Source: Bombyx mori (taxonomy: Eukaryota > Arthropoda > Insecta > Lepidoptera > Bombycidae). Taken from it: a stretch of DNA of 64,000 bases. The position numbers were made by a program, and so were the translations under genes. The notes beneath the pieces were generated by a model that was given only the letters and a program-made list of their open reading frames with translations, was not told the DNA's origin and did not search any database. Positions 49,201-60,893 of this stretch are shown here, piece after piece. Every line of letters starts with the position of its first letter. Positions within the stretch are counted from its first letter, which is position 1. The DNA lies in the NCBI RefSeq assembly GCF_030269925.1, contig NC_085107.1, forward strand, positions 19,408,001-19,472,000, given 5' to 3'.

Positions 49201-52200
49201 TTTAATGTTCATACAGTGAGTAATGTAAGTATTTTCATATTGTCAATGCTTTACAATTAGTTTACTTCTTTATTAGTGGTAGGACGTCTTTTGAGTCTGC
49301 ACGGGTAGGTACCACCACCCTAACTATTTTTGCCGTGAGGCAGTAATGCGTTTTGGTTCGAAGGGTGGGGCAGCCGTTGTAACTATACTAAGACCTTAGA
49401 ACTCATATCTAAAGGTGGAGGGCGGCATTTAAGGTGAGCTCGTCCACCCATTTATGTAATAATAATAAAAAAACTACTTTTCAATTACCCTGATTTCGTT
49501 CATGGTTTTTTGAACCTTTCTGACTGTACTGTTTAATAAGGAAATGGTGATTACAAGATATTGGCGCTAAGATACATTGTACATTAAGTGGAAACTTGTC
49601 AATTTTCTTTTATTTCTTACTACAAATTATTTTTACTATTCAGTGCATGAGTAGGGCACCATTACCTCTGACAGAAGCTTATAGATATCGCAATGTTAAT
49701 AAGGCCAGTTGCTGTCGCATCTATCAAACCGAAACCAATGAATAATTCGTGGTGGTTATAGGCGAGGTGATGGTTCCTACCCAGAGGACCTTGTGTTTGT
49801 TGCAAAGACAACACTGTGATGTCCACGAACCTACCACTCTTTATTCGCATCTGGCCCTCGTCTACCAACACATCCCTAAAACTTTAAAATAACCGTGCAC
49901 CGACCATGATGGTTGTTAATGAGGTGTTTTTTTTTAAGATGCTGATGTCGTTATTAATGTTGATTCCGAATAATCTGACATCTTTGATAACGTACTGCAC
50001 GGTCGTCGAGTCTTTCTTCACCACGTTGAGCTGCAGCGCTGTACTTTGGCTGAGATACAAGAGACCAGAATTACATAGACCTATACAGGTAGGCGTATCT
50101 TATGATTCAACGGCTCAGCTATTTTTGCTCAATATTAATAACGGTTTTTTTTAGAACTACTGTGCTTCGTAATGTTATTTTTAATCATGTTTTAGCGAAT
50201 AATTGGGTCAGTTCAACTCGCGAAATGTTGTCGTAACCGTAAGGCCCGATACCAAAGCTAAACTGTTCAAACACGTCGATAATTTACTAAAAATATTGTA
50301 TTTTTTTCTCTTCATTGCACATAACAGGAAGTACTGATGCAGTAAAGTAATTTATACATCTATATATTAATACGTGAAGGAAAAACGTTGTATCCCTTTT
50401 TACAAAAATTGCGTGGACGGAGGAGTTTGAAATTACACACACTTATACAGAATATAAAGAAGAAGTGCAGAATGTTATTATTTTTTTACTTATGCATAAA
50501 AAATGCAATAAATCAATAAAGAAAACATTACACACACTACCATGTATTTGACACAACACATACACACACATATACTGTGTTTATTGTCAAACTTCTGTTA
50601 TTGTTGAAAGTCTGTGATCAAATTGAGAATAGATTAATATTGTTTGTCTTTAATATTATTTGTCTTTAATGGAGTCTTGGCGAAATCTATTATTATAGAA
50701 GCATAATAATAGTCTTTGACAATAGAACCATAATGATGTCTAAACATAAAATTTAAATTTATAGTCGAAGTTCGACTACAGAGGGACCACTAGTTTATAC
50801 AAATATATAATGTCGACATGGTGTGAGGGAAGCGCTCAATAAACTGAAACGATAAAAATACTCAAACAGCTTCCAGGAAATTGGAACGTACTTTCAAATG
50901 TTAATAATTGAAAAGTGACGTTACTTCATAAGACTTCTTATTGATGTTAATAGTTTTAGATAAGATACACAAGCTTCTACAGTCTTTGACTTACCCAGTT
51001 TATTAAGTAAAGTAGTATAATATCGATTGAGGGTCTTACTTTGTACTATCGTATACTGGCTTTACACCCGCAGCTTCGCCTGCGTGAACAACAATTTTAA
51101 AATTTGGTCTGTCTTGTCCGTGTAGGCGTACGAAAATCGTTTTTTTTTAAATATAATACGAACATAGATCTAAGAATTTAGTCCAAAAAAATACAAATAA
51201 AATGCACAAACCTTTCTCGTTTATCGATATTTCTATTAGTGAAAGTCGTATCAAAATCGATTTTGTGATTTAGACGAAGTTAGCGGAAAAACAGAATTAC
51301 TTTGTTTTATACTATTTAAAGATAATTAGGTGCTGTGTTCATGCAAATTTTAGATTGTAGGGTTTTTATGAATGGAATTTACCCACAATGAAATTATGTT
51401 TTTCTAGGTATTATCATAAACATAGCCAATATGCATAGATATCACTTAGAGTCCAAGTAATTATTTCCAAAAAAAAAAAAAAGTTGTTGAATGTGAATAC
51501 AGAATTTGCATTTTTTTCGGTGTCAGAGTAAATATTGATGCTCGACCGTCTCACTAAGTAGTGACGTCACTTAAAGTCGACTTTTCATGCCAACTTTGGA
51601 TTTGCATTACACACAACTAAAGTACTTGAGCATAATTGTTCCATTTTGTGCTACATCTTCATAGCGTAAAATTAAATATGTATTTCAGCTGTTTTTGTAT
51701 TCGTGAGCGATTCCATTAAACCAGTACTGTGTGCTTAGTGCCAGTTTTTTAACGTTCTCGATAGCGTAAACGTTAACTATAATTTTGTATGCAGTTGGAA
51801 CAGCGCCCCTAGCGGCAAACGTAGGCAAACGATCCCATTCCATACAAATATGAGCTAACTTTTACGCTATCGAGAACGTTAAAAAAACTCGCACTAAACA
51901 CACTGTTGTGTAGTTAATTCAAATTTAATAACTAATGTGTAGACCGGCTTGTTTACCATCGCCTCAAACATTTCTGCCGTGAAGCAACCATTATAGTTGT
52001 AGTCTAGTGTATTCTGGAATATACGTTATTCCAACGCAATTTAAAATTTCGACCTTTTTGTGTCAAGGATTCTAGCGGCTAGCGTAACCTTGTGGTCTTT
52101 GTGAGTTTCGTTTTTTCGTCATGTAGAAAGAATTAGGGCAAGTCTACAGATCTGCGCGAAAACGCTCTAAGCTAAGACTAACGTCAATTTAAAAATTACC

Positions 52201-55080
52201 GCATTTATTACTTACATTTTCATTTTCTCTTTAATGCCAACAAAGGCAGAAGACGATACGGCCCCGATGGGTATTGGCCGCAAGTCCAAGGTTATCTACA
52301 TTGTGTTTGTATTATAATAACGACGTTGTGTCTTGATTTATGTGTAATTTTTGTCTGTGTAATTTAGCGTTATAAGACGTTGTAGAATTGAATTATTACT
52401 TCCGGAATTATATCGTGGCGGTGACTTCGCCGCAATCGAGACTACGATCTCTTGTCTCAAAGCGAACGTCGGCAATTACGCTGTGATGTCCATGGTCACC
52501 AGTAGCGGTTCGATGCCGCGTCGACATTTATTATGCCCTTAAATCAACAAAAATAATAGAAATTTCCACTGTACATTTTTTTGGTAGAAAGTGCATTACA
52601 GTATAATATGTTACTTGTAATGTAAATGTGGAGTCGATATAGTAAATATAGTAGACAGTTGTATAGTTAGATTCATTGTAGTATTACTATCACTAGTAGT
52701 AGTATATGTTGTAGAGCTTCATGCATGCTGACGAATCTCTGGCCTTGTCTCTCTATGTTGCGTACAGTATCGACCTTTTGGATGTGTTGGGTGAAATATT
52801 AATAAATGTTATCAGGTTCAACTTTGGATACCGGTGTTGTTTGTGGTGATCAGTACCATGCTGCTCGTGGTGCCTGTGATCAGCGAGCCATTCGCCGTGC
52901 TGGCCGGTGCCGGTATGACCCTGGCCGGAGTACCGGTGTACTTGTGCCTGGTCCGAACAACGCCAAGTCCAATCAAGAGATTGTCTGGTAAGTGATCTAT
53001 AATAATAATAATAATAAGCCCATTTTATTTCCAAAAACAAAGAAAGAAAAAAAAGAAAAACACCTTATCAAATAAAAATTACAAAATTAAATATAAACTT
53101 GTGTTTGGAACCCCATTCGGGTAGAGGCCTGCTCCAGCTTGCTTCACTATTATTTCGTCGATCCATCTGCTCCTTGGTCGTCCTCTTCTTCTTTTGCCCG
53201 CTGGTCCTTCCCATGTTGTAATTTCTAATGTCCATCTTTTATCCGTATATCTCGCAAGATGTCCTGCTCAGCGCCACTTTTGTGTCTGAGCGTACCTGAG
53301 AGCATCTATCAGCTTTGTTTTTTCTCTAATGTATTCGCTTCTTATCCTTTGTATTCTTCTTATATTCAATATACTTCTTTCCATCGCTTTCTAACAGGTC
53401 GCTAATTTTGTTTTTATTTTTGTATTGTAAGTCCATGTTTGGCACCCATATAAGAGAGTCGGAAGAATACAGGTATCCATCACAGTCTTTTTCAGGTGAA
53501 GAGGGAAGGACCCTTTTAGAATTTCCTTTAAGCTCCAGAATTTTTTCCAAGTTATATTGATTCGGCGTTCGACTTCTTCTTCATCGTTGTTGTCTTTAAA
53601 TGAAACTAATTTTCCGTAATTTAAGTGATCTATACTAATATATAAATATACATTGGTTTTAACGGATGTTCCGTTATAACTACTGAACCATGCATCCGAT
53701 TGACTTGAAACTTGGTATCCAATTAGAAAATACATATACTTAATGGATAGGCTAGTATTTATATGAGTGTTGGACTCCCTACTCCAGTTGCGGGGGCGTT
53801 AATGATAAGAATGTTTGTGAGGGTGAGAAATAATAATGTTAATTTTAAATGCCCAGCGAAGCGGACGGGTACAGCTACTAAATAGATATAAATAAATATT
53901 TACTAACAATCACGCCACGTTAACTGATCCCGTGTTAAGTGCGTAAAGAACTTGTGTTACATGTACCAGATAACGGAAATAAATGTAAGATTTTTATTAT
54001 ACACATACATATATATAAAGTACATCCATAACCCTGGAAAATACATTTTATATTTATCATACAAATATTTACCCTTGGCGGGATTCGAACCCGCGACCCC
54101 CTTGGGTAGTGACTATGTCACCACTACACCAGACGTTATTGCCGTATAGGTGTGTGTGCTCAGCAAGAAAAACTCATTAAACCCCTTTTAGTGCTAAAGC
54201 TTATTTTCACATATTTAATAAAAATTGCTGCTAAAGGATTTTTGATAAAAAAAGTGACTTATAAAAAACTTTAACTTAAAAAAAATACAAAAATCAATGC
54301 TAAAATCACAGCATAATTTGAATGGTTATTTATAAATGTTATTAACTTATTTAAAAGGTTGTACATGCACGCGCTGAGACACATCCGTACAGGTCGATAC
54401 TCTCTCTCTCTCTTTCTCTTCCAAGCTATTTATCCTACATGGTGATTGGGTCAGCTTTCCTCACTTTACTCCTCCACTTCGTTCTATCTTCGACATCCTC
54501 GTCAGCAACATTGTATTTCCTTTTGTCCTTCAGCTTTTTTCAGTACAGGTCGATACCTAATATCTAATAATCAAACTGCGCAAGTCGGTATTCTGACGCT
54601 CTAAACTTTATACGCATTAACAGAGAGTCAATCCGTCGACGGTCCGCGCTCTAAGGTACAAATTAGTAAGAATCTTTAATGAGAACTTATGCTTTTTGGC
54701 TGCCACCGGTCAGACGATGTTTTAATTTTCTAGTGATGTGATGATGGTATTTAAGATAAGGAAAGCCACGATATTTTTCTGTGCTATGAGTTTTTAATTA
54801 AAACGAAAAAAAAAACTCAATAATATCTTTGATGTAAAATTTAAAGAACAGTAAATAATTAACCACAATACTGTTGGCAGCCTGTCAGCAGCGTATTGAC
54901 AACGTAAACAGCATAAGTGTCAATTCTGCTTAAACAATTCTACTATTGTCAATTCATAATCAAATTACGAAATTCAAGGTTCGGTACGGAAATAAAAATT
55001 ATTTATTTATTTTTACAGTGAGATTCACGTATTTTTGCCAGAAGATATTCCTGTGCGTCGTCGAAGACAAGGAAGAATGA
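43231..55080 (+). CDS. SLC7-family amino acid transporter (LAT/y+LAT light-subunit type), copy A
   Basis: Plasma-membrane amino acid exchanger that in this family pairs with an SLC3 heavy chain. Ten coding exons: 43231-43435, 44084-44186, 44973-45088, 45366-45491, 45676-45775, 46272-46440, 48936-49136, 49939-50088, 52816-52987, 55019-55080. Phases agree, 1404 nt, 467 residues. An in-frame TAG lies 24 nt upstream of the ATG. TM1 has the unwound substrate motif [19 protein letters not shown] follows in the TM3 region. FPNCPV carries the cysteine that in vertebrate LATs links to the heavy chain. [18 protein letters not shown] and [19 protein letters not shown] are SLC7 hallmarks. About 12 TM helices are expected. 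Which Drosophila relative (minidiscs, JhI-21 or y+LAT-like) is closest cannot be settled here. Introns carry Bm1, a mariner, two Helitrons and an RTE insertion. Confidence 0.95.
43560..43990 (+). mobile_element. Decayed full-span Bm1 SINE
   Basis: Colinear but diverged: GGTGCATAG head, TTCCACAGTGAAGGTATAAC, TTTTGCCGTGAAGCAGTAAT, GTGGAGGCATTTACATTAT, GCCATAAGC and an A-rich tail. In intron 1 of SLC7 copy A. Confidence 0.7.
44246..44375 (-). mobile_element. Lepidopteran LINE/SINE 3'-end fragment
   Basis: TTGTAGGCAGACGAGCATAC, CACCTGATGGTGAGTAGTTA, CCGTCGCCCATGGAC, CAATGCCAGGGGCAGAGCCA is a widespread lepidopteran repeat motif. Family name not assigned. In intron 2 of SLC7 copy A. Confidence 0.6.
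47049..48352 (-). mobile_element. Mariner element of the DD37D (maT-like) type, 1304 bp
   Basis: Terminal inverted repeats of about 26 bp: GTCAGGTCATAAATTCTGTC at left, GTCAGGTCATAAGTATTGTC (reversed) at right, flanked by TA (47047-47048 and 48353-48354). Encodes a transposase with one frameshift. Inserted in intron 6 of SLC7 copy A. Confidence 0.92.
47170..48214 (-). pseudogene. Mariner DD37D transposase, one frameshift
   Basis: Cut-and-paste transposase. The likely start is [17 protein letters not shown] at 48214. The helix-turn-helix DNA-binding half follows, with [18 protein letters not shown] and [17 protein letters not shown]. The frame shifts by one base near 47783, and the next frame continues [27 protein letters not shown] and [14 protein letters not shown] to a TAA at 47170. 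The three catalytic Asp are present, with 37 residues between the second (QDSAPAH) and third (NPLDY), the DD37D signature of maT elements. No internal stop other than the shift was seen, so inactivation is recent. Confidence 0.9.
48380..48595 (+). mobile_element. LINE 3' end, family E
   Basis: Contains TTGGAGGCGTTCGGACAGCT, CTCCTGGCTGAGTCTTTGCT, CACCTGTCCTGGTGAAACCG and a terminal A run. Starts just beyond the mariner's right end. Confidence 0.65.
48690..48880 (-). mobile_element. LINE 3' end, family B
   Basis: GTGAGCTCCCGGGGCTCAAA, CTGGCCCTAGCAAGAGCAGT, GAAACTCAGTGGGCTGTGTC, GAGCCCTTCGTCGC. Ends about 55 bp before SLC7 copy A exon 7. Confidence 0.75.
49270..49470 (+). mobile_element. Bm1 SINE, internal deletion near the tail
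   Basis: AGTGGTAGGACGTCTTTTGA to GGAGGGCGGCATTTAAGG, then GTGAGCTCGTCCACCCA. The segment with GTCTATGGGCTCC is missing. In intron 7 of SLC7 copy A. Confidence 0.85.
50359..50793 (+). mobile_element. Complete non-autonomous Helitron, 435 bp
   Basis: Starts TCTATATATTAATACGTGAA after an A; ends with the stem-loop AGTCGAAGTTCGACT, a short spacer and CTAG followed by T. These are the 5'-TC / hairpin / CTRR-3' hallmarks of Helitrons. No Rep/helicase. In intron 8 of SLC7 copy A. Confidence 0.88.
51726..51906. mobile_element. Snap-back MITE with arms of about 52 bp
   Basis: Arms contain TTTTTTAACGTTCTCGATAG then CGTAAACGTTAACT, mirrored at 51853-51906. Short centre with CAGCGCCCCTAGCGG. In intron 8 of SLC7 copy A. 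Confidence 0.85.
53002..53622 (-). mobile_element. 5'-truncated RTE-clade LINE with 12-bp target duplication
   Basis: Minus-strand remnant of ORF2 with [30 protein letters not shown] and [17 protein letters not shown], then decayed C-terminus and an ATT-type microsatellite tail near 53002-53012. Flanked by AAGTGATCTATA at 52990-53001 and 53623-53634. The left duplication starts at +3 of the exon 9 splice donor. Confidence 0.88.
53629..53881 (+). mobile_element. Non-autonomous Helitron-like element
   Basis: 5' end TCTATACTAATATATAAATA, internal ACTTGAAACTTGGTATCC, 3' end CCCAGCGAAGCGGACGGGTA then CAGCTACTAA. Typical of lepidopteran Helitrons; the 3' terminus is somewhat diverged. Its first bases lie within the RTE target duplication, so it was there first. 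Confidence 0.65.
53882..54146 (-). mobile_element. tRNA-derived SINE (not Bm1)
   Basis: On the minus strand a head with CTGGTGTAGTGGTGA (A-box-like) and CGGGTTCGAATCCCGCC (B box), then an AT-rich body ending in an A/T-rich tail. The anticodon arm does not fold, so it is not a functional tRNA. In intron 9 of SLC7 copy A. Confidence 0.7.
54408..54543 (-). pseudogene. LINE ORF2 C-terminal relic
   Basis: Minus-strand frames give an ERSGGVK-like stretch then [17 protein letters not shown], the degraded 'W+.KVRKADP' tail of insect LINE ORFs; a CT-rich microsatellite follows. Confidence 0.5.
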
Positions 55081-55535
55081 ACCTTATGAGACACACAATA
55101 GAAATACGTTTCGATTCTGATCTGAACGAAATTTTGAATCTCTTTGTTTAGAATATAATCACTTGGTGTGCATTTTATTTAGCGCTTAGTTTCATCATTG
55201 TGCTTTTGTGTCGGCGATTAGGCCAATATACTAGGCTTTTCTGTAAACTTATAAGCTTGAAATAAGGACGGAAGCGACTTGTTTTAAAGAAATACACGAA
55301 TTCTGTCAGAGGGAAAGAGACAGAAACAAAGTTGTTGCCCCTCTCTATTAGAATGTAACTGTTTTCACCAAATATAAATAATAATTTCATAGTGGTAAGT
55401 TATAAATGACACGAGAAAGTTCTCATAAGTCGTTTTCGTTCTAGTTTTATTGTATTATTTATTATATATTATAGATTGTCTGTGTGCGTTGTTGTTAATT
55501 CGTGTTATAATACAGTAATCAAATGATATCTCGAA

Positions 55536-55541
55536 AATAAA
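55536..55541 (+). terminator. Candidate polyadenylation signal of SLC7 copy A
   Basis: AATAAA about 455 bp after the stop codon, followed by an A-rich stretch. Confidence 0.4.
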
Positions 55542-58500
55542 GTTTAAAAAACACTTTAATATGGTCTTAAATATACGAGACTTGCCGCACGGTTTCAACA
55601 AACTCAAAGATAAAATTAGTTTACAATATCAATAATATACTCAAATAAAGAGGCACAGGTTACACGGTCATAATGAGAAAATTTGCAAATATACTATTTC
55701 TTACTAACGTAATATTGTTCCTTAAGGCCTAACGAAAGGTACTAGTTAATGGTGATACGGTTTGCAAACGTAATATTTTTTTTTATTTGATCTACCCAAA
55801 AAAAAGATTAAAATATATAACGCTAATTATTTTTTCTACTCGTGCTCCCTCCATTGTACCTTAATTGCAATTGGCGTTACAATTCAATCGGATTTCAGAG
55901 TCACACTAAGAATGTACTAAAGTAAAAACACAATTAGGGTTTTAAATACACTAAACAAGACCCAGTATAAGAGATAAAGTTTGTTTAACGTCACATTGGG
56001 CGTCTTGAGTGAACATCGCATTAAATACTTTTTGGAGTTATTACGTTTTATTTTTTGAACGGTGTGACGAATGTTATAGGAAGATATCGGAGCATATAGG
56101 TAGGCAATAGCGTGCAGACTGACTTGCGACAAAATGCTTGAATCGCGCTTATCCTAAATTAGTGCTTGTGTTTGTGCCCGGTAGCTAAATAAAAGCGGAT
56201 CACGTCACGCGAACACCGCTTCATGTAAAAAAAATATCTTTTTAAATAAATGCAAGGTCCCTCCTATAAATACGGCTTACAGAAGCTTTTATGTTCCTTT
56301 GCGGTATATATTCAAAACGTATTTTGCTTTTGTTTTGATCTGTTGCGTGGGGTTGCCAACGTTGATTAGAAAAATAAAATTCTCGGCTTATTTTAAACTA
56401 TTTAGTAGTTATTATTTACCGAAATGTAAATTATGGTTGACTAATTCGAACTTTACGTGCTAATAGGGCTTCTTATTTATTTGTATTTGTACAAGGAATT
56501 TGTTATGAGAAAAGAATTTAAACGTTTTATTATAATAATCTCTAAAAAAAGTAGATTCTATAAAAGTGAAAATAAGGACCGACCATACATTTTATTTAGT
56601 GATACATTTGTTTGTTTCGCTAATACTTCATTAGGGGACCTGAAATGATGGATTTTATACCATAAACATAATAATATAAGTAAGTTGGCAACCCTTTTAG
56701 TGTAGTGTATTCAAGAACGCATTTCGGTAAATGCTTGAATTTAATTTTATTACACCTAGGTAGAAGAACTAATGTAATATTGTCCCTCTGGTTCGCACTC
56801 TTTACAATGCGAACCGCAACAGAGGTGTATAATGGCGATACCATTTGTAGTCCCATATATAGTATTTGTAGTCCCGTAATACGCACAAGTATTATAAACA
56901 AAGTAAGTCGGTGCTCGGTCGTTGTGAAGTCACAAGATGAATAAAGTACGTATTATTTTTATGTATAGAAAAAACGTCATTAAATTTTTTTTTTTTTTTA
57001 GCAATTTGACAACTGACTGGAATCTTACAGTTATAAAGCGTTGTTCTAATTTGTGAATTAAAAACGAATGACCGGCGAAACGAAGTGCCATAATAATAAT
57101 ATATTATACGGAATTTGTAATGTCACATTTTAAAATGTAAGTTTATAATAATTCATTTCAATGAAGACGCGTGTGATAAATTAACAAAAGGGTAAGAGTT
57201 AATTAAGAATTTGTAAGGTACGTTCGTCCTTCACACTTTGAACTGAGTAAGCTACATAAGATCCCGTGTTCGAATTGCAAATGCTTTAATAATGTTCATA
57301 GGTACTGCACACGGTTTGGCAAATAATCTTAGAAATAACGGCGAAACCATCTAATTCTATCCAGCCTTTTGAGCCTTTTAAGATTTTAAGACATAAATGA
57401 CGTTACACAATATATGTTTACAGATTAGTGTATTTTGTTTAATGAAAAGCAAAATATAATTACATACACTGATTGAACTGATCAATGAAAATAGTATTGA
57501 AATATATTCAGACTATAAGTATTTTAACAGAGCAGAGATCGGATTTTATGAACGAATTACGCCTATGTTCCTGGACATCGCGCATTTTAGAATACATTTA
57601 TTAAAACTTAAAAAAAGAATATTAAAATTAAATTCGCCTTCATGATGCAACCGCTATATTTAATACTATAAATCTAATCTAAACCATTAGTATTGGCGCA
57701 TATTTTCCCACTAAATCCCCCACAGAAGAATCATTATAATTCTTTTTTAAATATCAAGAATCTGGTGTTGACAGTCAGTAAAACGTTGCCAACATTAAAA
57801 AAATAAGTCTTAGTTTGCCAAACTGTGTGTGTTAAGGTTGTGTGAATATTTATACATAACGTTTTTATCTTTACCTAGTTCGTTGTTTTTATTAAAACAA
57901 TTTGTTTATCTTGTTGTTGGTTAAGTTTTTAATTTGATTGATTCCTATTTTAATATTTGATCTATGTTATTAGTATTTTTGTTCAACAGATTTGGAACGT
58001 TTTTATATATCTAATCTAATTGTGAGCTTATTTAATCTCAAAATGTATAAGGCTTAATTCGGAAGAAAACTTGCCTACGTGTAACTTAAAAATATAAACA
58101 TGTACTTAATTTTTATAAATAATATATACATATGTATTTATTACTGTCTTGAAGACTTATTTAAGTATATATATATAATATATATTTCTAAAATATGTAT
58201 TATTTATTAATAAAGTTGTATTTTGATATAATATTACGAGAAAATCTCGGTTTTAATATTGAATTTATCAAGCAATGTGTGGTTTACATAAATAACTATT
58301 ACATTTGAAATGAACTCTTGGACCAGCGGTTTCTCAATCTGCGGGTTCGAGATTCGATACGTTTCAATTTGCTTTAATTTTTTCTAAAGTCTAATATTAT
58401 TAAAGTTAATGTAAACCTTCATGAGTGCTTTCGATTGTTAGTCAAACTCTATATCCTTCCTGTGGTTACAGGTTTGTAGATCGGTATGACAAAGTCGAAA

Positions 58501-59471
58501 ATGTAAGCGTATTTATTTTTAATATGGTTATTGGATGGAATTTTTGATATGGTTATTACATATAATTCGAATTGAAAACGTATCATTTTTTAAACAAAAA
58601 TAATGTTTACATAAATAAATTAATACATACGGTATGTAACAAAAACGATGTCCAGAACAGCTCTGAAACAAAATGTAATATATTCGACTCGTTTAAGCTC
58701 ATAATTAATGTATCTGATAGCAGTCAAAAGACCTGTTATGTCTGTGCATAGTGGGAAGATCTCGCTATCCTATGCCCGCGTACTAATGCGTGCTTCCTTT
58801 TTTATTAACTACCCCGGTAACCAGATGTAATAGTTTCTGTTATTCCTGATCTCTCGATCTATTATTATTAGAGACTGCAATTAAAAGCATAAAAAGAAAA
58901 AAAACAATTATTACGAAAATATGAATTTTTATTAATTTTAGCTTTTCACCGGTCTGTCATACGTGGCCCTGAGTTGAATCAATAGTCGTGAATAGTCGGC
59001 GGTCCGGGCATAGTTTTTGTTAGATCTTGTCTAAATACTGTATCAGGGAAACGAATTTATTTTTTGAATATATATTTTGTATATTCTCTTCTCTTAATCT
59101 ATTTTGTAAGGATCGAAAAGGGATGTAGTGAAGTTAAGGTTGTTCGTAAAATGTTGACTTTATAGTTATCTTTTACTTATTGAAATATCGTAGACGATTA
59201 ATATACCGGTGGCCATATACTTACATATGATGTACTTAAAGAATCTTCGATAGAGAATATTCAATTGCAAATTTGACTTTGTTATAAGTGTATTTTTTTT
59301 ATATAATTTTAATTTATATACTTGCCAACTATCTCGGCGTGAAGTAATCCAATTGTACTTTTACTACTGTCTTCCAAAATAATGTTTTTATCAATTATTA
59401 TTTTTAATATGAAATTAACGCTGCTGTTGTCTCATGGTGTGTAGCGAGCGACTCGGGACGCAGATACGTTG

Positions 59472-59945
59472 ACGCCGGCTCCACACGTTGGCCCCAACAT
59501 AGGCTCCAACGCCACTCGCCCAACGTGTGCATCTAGAAAATAGCGTTGGAGCAAATGTTGGTAGTTGGCCGTCGAGTGTGGGTGTTCGCGATCTGTCCAC
59601 ATGTTGGGGCTTTGCTCAGTCCTGTTGCAATACGCGTCAAGTGTGCATGTCGCGATGTCTTCATCAACAAACTCGCCACCCGCATCATCTCCTTTGACGC
59701 GGCTTTTTCTTTTTTTTTTTCAATAACAAATATAAATTATACGCACTCGGTACTGTAAAAGCGCTTAGAGCAAATTAAATTTCGGTATCGCACATCTTTA
59801 CGTTAGCTCTGACGGAAAGGAACTAGTATAACAGCCAAGGTGTGGACACTTCAGCAATTTAACCGCTCAACGTTTGTAGCAACGTCGAGGCCAACATGTG
59901 TAGCAACGTTGAGGCCAACGTGTGTAGCCGGTGTGAGACGTTGTT
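59472..59945. mobile_element. Inverted-repeat DNA transposon with tandem subterminal units
   Basis: Left GCCGGCTCCACACGTTGGCC; right (reversed) ACCGGCTACACACGTTGGCC. The right end has three tandem units of GTAGCAACGT(T/C)GAGGCCAAC type. GC-rich ends with an AT-rich centre, about 470 bp, no transposase frame. Confidence 0.75.
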
Positions 59946-59984
59946 GGGAGTCTCGTGCACTCAAGGGTGTCTTGGGTACTCAGG

Positions 59985-60157
59985 AGCCGGATCTTCTCAG
60001 TGGATCGCGTTTCCGATCTGGTGGTAGATTCTGCGAAGCACTGCTCTTGCTAGGGCCAGTTAGCAACACCTTCCGGTTTGAACCCCGTGAGCTCACCTAC
60101 TAGTTCGGTGAATCTAGAATAACCCCTCAAGGTTACTAGAATAGATACAAAAAAAAA
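59985..60157 (+). mobile_element. 5'-truncated LINE 3' end (family B) with short TSD
   Basis: Contains GGATCTTCTCAGTGGATCGC, TCTGCGAAGCACTGCTCTTG and a 10-A tail, flanked by TACTCAGG at 59977-59984 and 60165-60172. Confidence 0.8.
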
Positions 60158-60893
60158 ATAATGTTACTCAGGCTCGGCACCCTGTCAACATTGTTAATAT
60201 CACTGACGATGATTTTTTGTACCCAGTGGCTCCTATTGCTGTTTATCGATATTTTTTTAATATCACTTGAATTATATAATGTAGGGGAAATAAAATTTCA
60301 AAAGTAGCCAAATATATACAAACGGCGAAACTATTTTGTGTATTATTACATGAAAGATATGAATTTGGATAAATAATCCTAACTCGTATAGTGCGATCTG
60401 AGTGCACTAAAATTGTGCATTAGACGCATTAGTAGACGTGTTATAGTAAACTGTAGATTTATGATATTAAAAATGTTTTTCAAGTCTTCTATGATAATCT
60501 CTGAATTATTCATGTCTAATTCTATGATAACTGATAATTTTTGTGCCAAATAACATTTAAACTTAACATTATAAATTATTATGTAATGAATGTCGTGTTT
60601 TACTTAATTAATATTCAATAAACTAAGTGTGAAATACAATGTTTTTTTATTTATAAACGACTTAATGTACGTTTCCAGCCAGCCGAATTTATGGCACTGA
60701 CTGCTGCCAGGGCACGTGCCTGAGATACAAACTTTACTATTTTGGAATATGATTGATAGATATTGATATGATATTGACATGTTTTGTGTTCATTTCGAAA
60801 ATGCGTCAGTGTATCGATGGTGTATTGGGGATGTGAGATGTCAAGTATGTTAAATCTTTCAAACAACATTTAGTACCATATTTTTAGTTCTTG

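Noticed and set aside
51060..51150. GCAGCTTCGCCTGCGTGAA motif as a coding exon
   Set aside because: Resembles a common lepidopteran repeat end; no frame or splice sites.
54073..54146. Possible tRNA gene on the minus strand
   Set aside because: B box is good, but the anticodon arm and acceptor pairing are poor and it runs into an AT-rich SINE body.
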